From: Actinoplanes cyaneus
GTDB taxonomy: Bacteria > Actinomycetota > Actinomycetes > Mycobacteriales > Micromonosporaceae
DNA length: 63,250 nt
NCBI RefSeq assembly: GCF_016862095.1
Contig: NZ_BOMH01000042.1
Location: forward strand, 1 to 63,250
Reading direction: 5' to 3'
Of this stretch, positions 17,702 through 24,581 are shown in pieces (positions within the stretch are counted from its first letter, which is position 1; every line of letters starts with the position of its first letter). Position numbers and translations under genes: made by a program. A model generated the notes under the pieces. That model had not been told where the DNA came from. It did not search any database and saw only the letters and a program-made list of their open reading frames with translations.

Positions 17702-18502
17702 TCAACCCCGGGGCGTCAATGCGGTCAGCAGGCTCTCGTGCAGCAGGCCGTTGGTCGCGACCACCGACGACTGGTCCGCGCAGGTGCGCCCGTCCAGATC
17801 GGTGACCTTGCCACCGGCCTCCTGGATGATCGGGATCAGCGCCGCCATGTCCCAGAGCGACAGCTCCGGCTCGGCCATCGCGTCCAGCGCGCCCTCGGCC
17901 AGCAGCATGTAGCCGTAGAAGTCGCCGTAGGCGCGGCTGCGCCACACCCCGAGCAGCACGTCCAGCAGTTGCGGGAGCCGCCCGTTCTCCTGCCACCCGG
18001 TGAGGCTGGCGTAACAGACGCTGGCGTCGGTGAGCTTGCGGACCTGCGACACCTCGATCCGGCTCGCGGCGTGCTGGTGCCTTCCCGCGTACGCCCCCAG
18101 GCCGCGGCCCGCCCACCAGCGCCGCCCCAGCGCCGGGGCGGACACCAGCCCGACCACCGGGGTGTCGCCCTCCAGGAGCGCGATCAGCGTCGCCCAGATC
18201 GGGACGCCGCGCACGTAGTTCTTGGTGCCGTCGATCGGGTCGATCACCCAGTGCCGGGTGCCCGGGCCGGCGGCCGCCTCGGACCGGCCGAACTCCTCGC
18301 CCAGCACGCCGTCCCGCGGCCGCGCGCGGGCCAGGGTGGCACGGATCGCCTTCTCCACCGCGGTGTCCGCGTCGGACACCGGGGTCAGGTCGGGCTTGGC
18401 CTCGACCTTCAGGTCCAGCGAGCGGAACCGGGCCATCGCGATGGAGTCGGCCGAGTCGGCGAGGGTGTGGGCGAGAGCGAGATCGTCCGCATATCCAGCC
18501 AT
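17702..18502 (-). CDS. hisN: Histidinol-phosphatase, inositol-monophosphatase family
   Basis: A 266-residue enzyme of the lithium-sensitive inositol monophosphatase superfamily. The metal-binding motifs are DPIDGTKNYVRG (with the preceding GEEFG) and LSLWDMAALIPIIQEAGG. Sequence features and position next to rsgA and aroA fit the actinobacterial HisN, which removes phosphate from L-histidinol phosphate in histidine biosynthesis; a generic inositol phosphatase is the alternative. It is transcribed in the same direction as rsgA and aroA and is probably the last gene of that operon. Confidence 0.85.
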   Translation of the reverse strand: MAGYADDLALAHTLADSADSIAMARFRSLDLKVEAKPDLTPVSDADTAVEKAIRATLARARPRDGVLGEEFGRSEAAAGPGTRHWVIDPIDGTKNYVRGVPIWATLIALLEGDTPVVGLVSAPALGRRWWAGRGLGAYAGRHQHAASRIEVSQVRKLTDASVCYASLTGWQENGRLPQLLDVLLGVWRSRAYGDFYGYMLLAEGALDAMAEPELSLWDMAALIPIIQEAGGKVTDLDGRTCADQSSVVATNGLLHESLLTALTPRG

Positions 18503-18536
18503 GGGTAGACCCTATAGAGACACCGCCGGCGCGGCG

Positions 18537-19526
18537 TCACGCGCTCAGGCCGGTCTCCGGCTGGTGATCCCGCGCATCCAGGTCGCCGGCCCTCGACGAG
18601 AGGAGCCTGCGGTACGAGTCCAGGCGCCGGCGGTCGGCGTGCCCCTGGGCCACCCACGCGTCGAGCGTGCAGTCCACGTCGGCGGCGGTGTGCCCGCAGT
18701 TCGGCTGATCGTCCAGGGTGCCCTCGACCAGGTCGGGGAACCCGTGCAGCAGGCTCTCGGCGCTGACGTGGGCCAGGCCGAAGCTCCGGATGCCGGGCGT
18801 GTCGATGATCCAGCCGGGGTCCTCGGGCGCCTTGCCCTTCTTCGGGGCGGGGCCGACCCGGGGCAGGCGCAGCGCCACCGCGCTCGTCGACGTGTGCCGC
18901 CCCTTGCCGACCGCGCTGACCACCCCGACCGCGCGCAAGGCGTCCGGCACCAGGCGGTTGACCAGCGTCGACTTGCCCACGCCGGAGTGGCCGACCATGA
19001 CCGAGATCCGCCCGGCGAGCCGCTCGCGCAGCTCGGCCAGGTCGCTGCCGGGGCGCACCAGCACGTGCGGCAGGTCCAGCTCGGCGTAGTAGTCCAGCAC
19101 CTTCTCCGGGCCCGCCAGGTCGGCCTTGGTGAGGCAGAGCAGCGGCTCGATGCCGGCGTCGTACGCCGCGACGAGGCACCGGTCGATGAACCCGGTGCGC
19201 GGCGGCGGGTCGGACAGCGCGCTCACGATCACCAGCTGATCCGCGTTCGCCACGACGACCCGTTCGAGGCGGCCCTCGGGGGTGGTGTCGTCGTCGTCGG
19301 CGGTGCGGCGCAGCACCGACGTGCGCTCGCCGATCCGCACGATCCGCGCCAGCGAGCCGGCGTCGCCGGAGACGTCCCCGACCAGCGCCACCCGATCGCC
19401 CACCACCACCGACTTGCGCCCGAGCTCGCGCGCCCGCATCGCGGTGATCACCTCGGGCTCGTCGCCGGTGTCCTCCTGGACACAGCCGTACCGCCCACGG
19501 TCCACGGTGATCACCAGCGCGTCCAC
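18537..19526 (-). CDS. rsgA: Ribosome small subunit-dependent GTPase A
   Basis: A circularly permuted GTPase that assists late 30S ribosome maturation. It has an OB-fold N-terminal part, then G4-like LCLTKADL, the P-loop GHSGVGKST, G3-like DTPGIRSFGL, and a zinc-binding tail with CGHTAADVDC. One of the usual zinc-ligand cysteines just before that segment is not obvious. The listed start is a GTG giving 329 residues, but the frame stays open upstream to about 19675 and encodes a basic segment (YDEDDVRVRPGRSSRPRTRT) typical of actinobacterial RsgA, with no ATG, GTG or TTG available. The true start is therefore uncertain. Confidence 0.9.
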   Translation of the reverse strand: MDALVITVDRGRYGCVQEDTGDEPEVITAMRARELGRKSVVVGDRVALVGDVSGDAGSLARIVRIGERTSVLRRTADDDDTTPEGRLERVVVANADQLVIVSALSDPPPRTGFIDRCLVAAYDAGIEPLLCLTKADLAGPEKVLDYYAELDLPHVLVRPGSDLAELRERLAGRISVMVGHSGVGKSTLVNRLVPDALRAVGVVSAVGKGRHTSTSAVALRLPRVGPAPKKGKAPEDPGWIIDTPGIRSFGLAHVSAESLLHGFPDLVEGTLDDQPNCGHTAADVDCTLDAWVAQGHADRRRLDSYRRLLSSRAGDLDARDHQPETGLSA

Positions 19527-19686
19527 CGCGTCGTCGTGCTTGGGGCGCGTGCGGGTGCGCGGGCGGGACGACCGCCCCGGCCGGACCCGGACGTCGTCCT
19601 CGTCGTACTCCCGCTTGCGCCCTGGCAGCTCCGGCTCCTCTGGCTCGTGGTCAGCTGTGCCCGGCTCAGCTCGTGCTCAGCTCGGA

Positions 19687-20970
19687 TCAGCTCGTGGTCG
19701 CTAGTCCCGCCCAGAGTTCCGGGAACTCGGGCAGCGTCTTCGACGTACAACCTACGTCGGTGAGCTGAACGCCCGGGACGGAGAGTCCGATCACCGCGGC
19801 GGCGTGCGCCATCCGATGATCCGCGTACGTCTCGAAGGACGCGCCGTGCAGCGGCCCCGGCTCGATCCGCAATCCGTCCCGGAACTCGGTGATGCCCGCA
19901 CCGGCCTTGGTCAGCTCGGCGGCGAGCGCGGCGATCCGGTCCGTCTCGTGGCCGCGGATGTGCTCGACCCCGCGCAGCTCGGACGGCCCGTCGGCGAGCA
20001 CCGCCAGCGCGGCGAGCACCGGGGTCATCTCGCTCACCTCGGACAGGTCGGCGGTGATGCCGCGCAGGGTGCCGGTGCCGCGCACGGTCAGCCCCCGCTC
20101 CGAACGGGTGACCTCGGCGCCGAACGCGGTGAGCAACCCGGTCAGCTGCTCGACCGGCTGCCAGCTCCGCTCCGGCCAGCCCGCGAGCGTGACCTCGCCG
20201 CCGGTGACCATCGCGGCGGCGAAGAACGGCAGCGCGCCGGAGAGGTCCGGCTCGATCACCCAGGTGCGGCCGCTCAGCGGGCCCGGCTCGACCACCCACA
20301 CGTCGGGCGTGCTCTCGTCGACCACGGCGCCGGCCGCGCGCAGCATGTGCGTGGTCATCCGCAGGTGCGGGGCGGACGGGACCGGCGGGCCCTCGTGCCG
20401 CAGGGTCAGGCCCTTGGCGAAGCGGGCCGCGGAGAGCAGCAGGCCGGAGACGAACTGGCTGGACCCGGACGCGTCGACGACCGCCTCGCCGCCCTCGACC
20501 AGCCCGCCGCCGTGCACGGTGAGCGGCAGCCCGCCGGTCGGCGACGCGTCCACCCGCACGCCGAGCGAGCGCAGCGTGTCGAGGATCGGGCCCATCGGGC
20601 GGTTGCGTGCGTGCGGGTCGCCGTCGAACTCCACGGTGCCCTCGGCCAGCGCGGCCACCGGCGGCAGGAAGCGCATGATCGTGCCGGCCAGACCCACGTC
20701 CACCCGGGCCGGGCCCCGCAGCGGGCCGGGCTCGACCACCCAGCGGTCGTCGGCCGAGGCGTCCACGGCGACGCCGAGCGCGCGCAGGCCCGCCGACATC
20801 AGCGTGGTGTCCCGCGCCCGCAGCGGCGCCTCGATCGTGGAGGGGCCGTCGGCCAGCGCGGCGAGGATCAGCGCGCGGGCCGTCATCGACTTGGAGCCGG
20901 GCAGCCGCACGGTGGCGGTGACCGGACCGGCGGCGGACGGGGCGAGCCAGGGACGGAGTTCAGCAGCCAT
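19687..20970 (-). CDS. aroA: 3-phosphoshikimate 1-carboxyvinyltransferase (EPSP synthase)
   Basis: A 427-residue enzyme of the shikimate pathway that adds the enolpyruvyl group of PEP to shikimate-3-phosphate. Substrate-binding motifs are visible: LPGSKSMTARALILAALA, GLAGTIMRFLPP, the DASGSSQFVSGLLLSA segment, and ETYADHRMAHAAAV near the C-terminus. Starts at 20970 and 20979 are both possible and neither has a strong ribosome binding site. It lies about 160 bases upstream of the annotated rsgA start. The spacer contains four closely spaced AGCTGA hexamers. Confidence 0.95.
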   Translation of the reverse strand: MAAELRPWLAPSAAGPVTATVRLPGSKSMTARALILAALADGPSTIEAPLRARDTTLMSAGLRALGVAVDASADDRWVVEPGPLRGPARVDVGLAGTIMRFLPPVAALAEGTVEFDGDPHARNRPMGPILDTLRSLGVRVDASPTGGLPLTVHGGGLVEGGEAVVDASGSSQFVSGLLLSAARFAKGLTLRHEGPPVPSAPHLRMTTHMLRAAGAVVDESTPDVWVVEPGPLSGRTWVIEPDLSGALPFFAAAMVTGGEVTLAGWPERSWQPVEQLTGLLTAFGAEVTRSERGLTVRGTGTLRGITADLSEVSEMTPVLAALAVLADGPSELRGVEHIRGHETDRIAALAAELTKAGAGITEFRDGLRIEPGPLHGASFETYADHRMAHAAAVIGLSVPGVQLTDVGCTSKTLPEFPELWAGLATTS

Positions 20971-21104
20971 GACCGCCATTCTGCCGGTGGGCCCCGACAT
21001 TTCCGTCATCGCATTCCCGGCCCCCGGGACACCACCGCGCACCCGGCCTTTGCGCGCCGCCGGGCGCCCCCTGCCACCGTTTCCGGCGGCGTACGCTGCA
21101 CCCC

Positions 21105-21782
21105 ATGTGCGGGCGGTACGCGACGACGCGGAGCAACGCGGATCTCAGCCAGTTCTTCGAGGCGGTCGACGTGACCGCGGAGCTGCCGCCGAGCTGGAAC
21201 GTCGCGCCCACCGACCCGGTGCCGCTGATCCGTGAGTCGGTCACGCACGCCGCCCGGGTGCTGGACACCGCGCGCTGGGGCCTGGTCCCGCCGTGGGCCG
21301 CCGACCTGCGGCAGGGCGCCCGGATGATCAACGCGCGCGCCGAGACGGTGGCCGGCTCGAAGGCCTTCGCGGCGTCCTTCGCGAAGCGCCGCTGCCTGAT
21401 CCCGGCCGACGGCTGGTTCGAGTGGGTCCGCGACGGCAAGCAGAAGCAGGCCTACTACATGACCCCGGCCGACGGCTCCCCGCTGGCGCTCGCCGGGATC
21501 TGGTCGTCGTGGGGCAAGGAATCCGTGCTGACCTGCAGTGTCATCACCACCGCGGCGCTCGGTGACCTGGCCCGGGTGCACGACCGGATGCCGCTGATCC
21601 TGCCGCCCGGGCGATGGGCCGGCTGGCTGGCCGGTGGCGGGGACCCGGAGCCGTTGCTGCGCCCGCTCGACGCCACCGCATTGGCGTCGATCGAGATGCG
21701 CCCGGTCGGTCCGGCGGTGGGCAATGTCCGCAACAACGGTCCGGAGTTGCTGGCGCCTCCCGCGGAGGTAACGCTTTTCTGA
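21105..21782 (+). CDS. SRAP domain (YedK/HMCES) abasic-site-protection protein
   Basis: A 225-residue protein that forms a covalent thiazolidine link with abasic sites in single-stranded DNA and protects them. The N-terminus MCGRYATTR places catalytic Cys2 after removal of Met1. Other family landmarks are WNVAPTDPVPLIR, the NARAET segment, CLIPADGWFEWV and VHDRMPLIL, which contains the catalytic His. The same gene lies next to aroA in mycobacteria. It is divergent from aroA and the two start codons are about 134 bases apart. Confidence 0.95.
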   Translation: MCGRYATTRSNADLSQFFEAVDVTAELPPSWNVAPTDPVPLIRESVTHAARVLDTARWGLVPPWAADLRQGARMINARAETVAGSKAFAASFAKRRCLIPADGWFEWVRDGKQKQAYYMTPADGSPLALAGIWSSWGKESVLTCSVITTAALGDLARVHDRMPLILPPGRWAGWLAGGGDPEPLLRPLDATALASIEMRPVGPAVGNVRNNGPELLAPPAEVTLF

Positions 21783-21875
21783 ACTCCGGGAGATCAACGA
21801 AGTTCTTTGTCGGAGTATGCGCGGATTCTGGATTTACAACTTTGTTTCAAGATAGATCACCCCCTTGTTCTGATC

Positions 21876-21893
21876 TTGTACGGTGCGGTACAA
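21876..21893. promoter_or_regulatory. Palindrome upstream of the WhiB gene, possible operator
   Basis: TTGTACGGTGCGGTACAA has two perfect 6-base half sites around GGTGCG, about 80 bases before the WhiB start at 21974, in a locally AT-richer stretch. It could be an operator for this gene. The cognate protein is unknown. Confidence 0.4.
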
Positions 21894-21973
21894 ACCAGCG
21901 CCGGAGTGGTGACAGTCCGCAAGGTGCGGGATGACCGCCACAGCAGTTCCGGTCCCACGGGGGAGGTGGGCTG

Positions 21974-22372
21974 ATGACACGAGCACGCATGCCGCGTCCG
22001 CACGAGGTGGCTATCGCGCGACGCGACCCGCGGTTGCTCGACGCAATTGCGCAACGCCGTACCGACGAGGCCTGGCGGACCCGGGGGGCCTGCCGGACCG
22101 TCGACCCGGAGACGTTCTTCCCGGCGCCCAACGAGCCGTCCGGCGGAGCTGTCGCACTCTGCGGCACCTGCCCGGTGCAGGGCCCGTGCCTGGCCTGGGC
22201 GCTGCAGGTGGGCGACTGTCACGGGGTCTGGGGCGGCACCACGCCCCGCGAGCGGCGAGCCATGCTGGTGGCCTGGCGGGAACGGGTCCAGCCCAACGGC
22301 GACGCGGTCGAGGACGACTCCACTGACGAGGCGGACCGCCGGTTCCTGACGCTGGAGCCGGTCAGCCGCTGA
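21974..22372 (+). CDS. WhiB-family iron-sulfur transcriptional regulator
   Basis: A 132-residue WhiB-like protein. Four cysteines that ligate a redox-sensitive [4Fe-4S] cluster are in place: GACRTVDPETFFP, then CGTCPVQGPC (C-x2-C-x5-C spacing). They are followed by the family motif GVWGGTTPRERR. The N-terminal extension of about 35 residues and the C-terminal acidic tail set it apart from the WhiB1-type gene at 33612. The start ATG has GGGAGG upstream. It is preceded by a palindrome that could be its operator. Which Wbl subfamily it belongs to is not certain. Confidence 0.9.
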   Translation: MTRARMPRPHEVAIARRDPRLLDAIAQRRTDEAWRTRGACRTVDPETFFPAPNEPSGGAVALCGTCPVQGPCLAWALQVGDCHGVWGGTTPRERRAMLVAWRERVQPNGDAVEDDSTDEADRRFLTLEPVSR

Positions 22373-22386
22373 TAGAAACGGAGCCT

Positions 22387-23001
22387 GTGACGAGCTCCGA
22401 GAAAACCGTCGACACCCCGCGCGGGCCGGCCCGGGTCCGGGTCACCGAGCCGGACGGCCCGCCGCGCAGCCAGCTCTTCCTCGGCCACGGCGCCGGGGGT
22501 GGCGTCGACGCGCCCGACCTGGTGGCGGTGCACGACGCCGCGGTCGCGGCCGGGGTGCGGGTCGTCCTGGTCACCCAGCCGTACCGGGTGGCCGGCCGAC
22601 GGGCGCCCGCGCCGGCCGGCCAGCTCGACGAGGCGTGGACCGCTGTGGTGCGGGCCATGGCCGTACCGGAGAAGCCGTTGATCCTGGGCGGGCGGTCGAG
22701 CGGAGCCCGGGTCGCGTCGCGGACCGCTGCCACGCTGGGCGCCGCGGGGGTGCTGGCCCTGGCGTTCCCGCTGCACCCGCCCGGCAGGCCGGAGAAGACT
22801 CGGGCGGGTGAACTTCCGCAGGCGATCCCGACGCTGGTGCTCAACGGCGACCGGGACCCGTTCGGCGTGCCCGGACCCGCCGGATCCGTGGAGGTCGTCG
22901 TGCGTCCCGGGGCCGTGCACGATCTGCGGAAGGACTTGCCCGGCACTGTCCGGTTCGTGGTCGAGTGGCTTGCGCGACATGGCTGGGCGAAGGAATTCTG
23001 A
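22387..23001 (+). CDS. Alpha/beta-hydrolase of the Tex30/KANL3 type
   Basis: A 204-residue small alpha/beta hydrolase. The features are LFLGHGAGGGVDAPD (oxyanion loop), LGGRSSGARVAS (nucleophile Ser), LNGDRDPFGVPG (acid Asp) and PGAVHDLR (His), so a full triad is likely. The substrate is unknown; related proteins are annotated dienelactone-hydrolase-like. The start is a GTG about 14 bases after the WhiB stop. Its last few codons contain the upstream half of the SigR-type promoter that drives the next gene. Confidence 0.8.
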   Translation: MTSSEKTVDTPRGPARVRVTEPDGPPRSQLFLGHGAGGGVDAPDLVAVHDAAVAAGVRVVLVTQPYRVAGRRAPAPAGQLDEAWTAVVRAMAVPEKPLILGGRSSGARVASRTAATLGAAGVLALAFPLHPPGRPEKTRAGELPQAIPTLVLNGDRDPFGVPGPAGSVEVVVRPGAVHDLRKDLPGTVRFVVEWLARHGWAKEF

Positions 23002-23017
23002 CGGTGGCAGCGGCGTT
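22992..23017 (+). promoter_or_regulatory. SigR-type promoter upstream of sigR
   Basis: GGAAT at 22992-22996 and GTT at 23015-23017 are separated by exactly 18 bases, the consensus recognised by SigR/SigH sigma factors. It lies upstream of both candidate sigR start codons (23058 and 23247), which predicts autoregulation. Confidence 0.8.
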
Positions 23018-23246
23018 GCAGAACCCGGATGAACAGTCATCGGAAGGGGTTTGCGCAGTGCGTGCGGTAAAGCAGCACGAACGCCGGGAGACGACCCGGG
23101 TCCGGGAACTCCTGGGCTCCCCGGAATGGCCGGCCGTCGCGCCGGCGGCCCCCGCTACGCCGGTGAGCGTGAGCACACCGGTTTTCGAGAGCGTGACTGG
23201 GGCACTACCCGTATCCTCGGCGGGGCGGTCGAGGGGGGAGTCCAGG

Positions 23247-23846
23247 GTGGCCCAGAAAGAGCGTGTCGACGAGCGTCGCGAGCGCTTCGAGCGTGATGCG
23301 CTGCCGTTCGTCGATCAGTTGTATGCCGCCGGCCTGCGGATGACCCGCAACCCGGCCGACGCCGAGGACCTGGTGCAGGAGACCTTCCTCAAGGCGTTCT
23401 CCGCGTTCCACCAGTTCGAAGAGGGTACGAACCTCAAGGCCTGGCTGTACCGGATCCTGACGAACACGTACATCAACTCGTACCGGCGCAAGCAGCGGCA
23501 GCCCGTGCAGGCGCCCACCGAGGAGATCACCGACTGGCAGCTCGCCTCCAGTGAGTCGCACACCTCGCAGGGGCTTCGCTCGGCGGAGACCGAGGCGCTC
23601 GACCGTCTGCCGGACAGCGACATCAAGGAAGCGCTGCAGTCCCTGCCGGAGGATTTCCGGCTCGCCGTCTACCTCGCCGATGTCGAGGGTTTCTCGTACA
23701 AGGAGATCGCCGACATCATGGGCACGCCCATCGGCACCGTCATGTCCCGTCTGCACCGTGGCCGGCGCAACCTGCGCAACCTGCTCGAGGGGTACGCCGC
23801 CGACCGCGGCATCACCCGGGCCGCCACCGAGCCGCAGGAGGCATGA
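23247..23846 (+). CDS. sigR: ECF sigma factor SigR (thiol-oxidative stress), short form
   Basis: A 199-residue group 4 sigma factor controlling thioredoxin, mycothiol and protein-repair genes under disulfide stress. Region 2 spans ERDALPFVDQLYAAGLRM to AWLYRILTNTYINSYR; region 4 spans DIKEALQSLPEDFRLAVY to GTVMSRLHRGRRNL. The GTG at 23247 has GAGGGGGGAG upstream. The same frame stays open further upstream, and a GTG at 23058 (with GGAAGGGG before it) would add 63 residues, equivalent to the unstable long isoform of Streptomyces SigR. rsrA follows after four bases. The promoter at 22992 would include both starts. Confidence 0.95.
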   Translation: MAQKERVDERRERFERDALPFVDQLYAAGLRMTRNPADAEDLVQETFLKAFSAFHQFEEGTNLKAWLYRILTNTYINSYRRKQRQPVQAPTEEITDWQLASSESHTSQGLRSAETEALDRLPDSDIKEALQSLPEDFRLAVYLADVEGFSYKEIADIMGTPIGTVMSRLHRGRRNLRNLLEGYAADRGITRAATEPQEA

Positions 23847-23850
23847 GCCG

Positions 23851-24111
23851 ATGTCGAGCGCCGAGAGCGAACACGAGACCGACTGCAGCATCGTGCTCAG
23901 CGAGGTGTATCTCTACCTTGACCTGGAGTGCAGCGAGGACCGCCGGCACCTGATCCAGAGGCACCTCGACGAGTGCACGAGGTGCCTGCGTGAGTTCGGC
24001 ATCGAGACCGAGGTGAAAGCCCTGGTCGGCCGATGCTGCGGGGATGAGCGGGCACCGTCCGAGCTGCGCGAGCGGCTCCGTCAGAAACTGGGACAGCTCG
24101 ACGCTTCGTGA
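23851..24111 (+). CDS. rsrA: Zinc-binding anti-sigma factor RsrA
   Basis: An 86-residue ZAS-family anti-sigma factor that holds SigR inactive in reducing conditions and releases it when disulfides form. Cys12, His38, Cys42 and Cys45 match the zinc ligands of Streptomyces RsrA (the HLDECTRC motif), and Cys27, Cys62 and Cys63 are additional thiols. The ATG at 23851 follows the sigR stop by four bases, so the two are translationally linked. A perfect hairpin terminator begins nine bases after its stop. Confidence 0.95.
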   Translation: MSSAESEHETDCSIVLSEVYLYLDLECSEDRRHLIQRHLDECTRCLREFGIETEVKALVGRCCGDERAPSELRERLRQKLGQLDAS

Positions 24112-24120
24112 CCTCATGCG

Positions 24121-24154
24121 AAAGGGCCGGCAGACGTGTGTCTGCCGGCCCTTT
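24121..24154. terminator. Bidirectional terminator between rsrA and the bL37 gene
   Basis: Two perfect 15-base arms (24121-24135 and 24140-24154) surround a GTGT loop, with AAA at the 5' end and TTT at the 3' end. It sits between the convergent rsrA and bL37 genes. Confidence 0.9.
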
Positions 24155-24163
24155 CGTCGTGAT

Positions 24164-24238
24164 TCAGCTGTTGGGACGCTTACCGTGGTTCGCGCCGCTC
24201 TTCTTACGGGCCTTCTTCTTGCGAGCCTTCTTGGCCAT
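24164..24238 (-). CDS. Ribosomal protein bL37 (24 residues)
   Basis: A 24-codon gene encoding a Lys/Arg-rich peptide that begins MAKKARKKKARKKS and ends NHGKRPNS. This matches the actinobacterial large-subunit protein bL37, described in mycobacterial ribosomes, which shares the ANHGKRPN ending. AAGGAGG lies seven bases before the ATG. It shares the terminator at 24121 with rsrA. Such genes are often missed because of their length. I am confident in the coding call and fairly confident in the identity. Confidence 0.85.
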   Translation of the reverse strand: MAKKARKKKARKKSGANHGKRPNS

Positions 24239-24362
24239 AAAGGGCCTCCTTCCTCACGCTTGCTCAGTCGCCGATCGTAGTCGGCGCTTCTCGCGGCCCG
24301 GGACTCGCCCGCTCGAGATCCGTGATTTGATGACGTTCTCTGGAATGCGAGGAGGGATCGGA

Positions 24363-24578
24363 ATGGCCGAAGAAGTCCGTGCCGAGATGGTGGCCAACGT
24401 GTGGAAGGTCGTGGCCGGGGTGGGCCAGGCCGTCGCCGAGGGCGACACGCTGGTGATCCTGGAGTCCATGAAGATGGAGATCCCGGTGATCGCCGAGTCC
24501 GACGGGACGGTCGATCAGCTGGCCGTGAACGAGGGCGACGTGGTCCAGGAGGGCGACCTGATCGCCGTCATCGGCTGA
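24363..24578 (+). CDS. Biotin/lipoyl-attachment domain protein (TB7.3-like)
   Basis: A 71-residue single-domain carrier. The biotinylation motif ESMKMEIPV carries the acceptor Lys, and the surrounding GDTLVILE and EGDVVQEGDLIAVIG strands form the expected hairpins. It resembles the mycobacterial TB7.3 protein, also encoded between pdtaS and the sigH locus. It may serve an acyl-CoA carboxylase encoded elsewhere; no carboxylase subunit is nearby. GGAGGGA precedes the ATG. Confidence 0.9.
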   Translation: MAEEVRAEMVANVWKVVAGVGQAVAEGDTLVILESMKMEIPVIAESDGTVDQLAVNEGDVVQEGDLIAVIG

Positions 24579-24581
24579 TCC

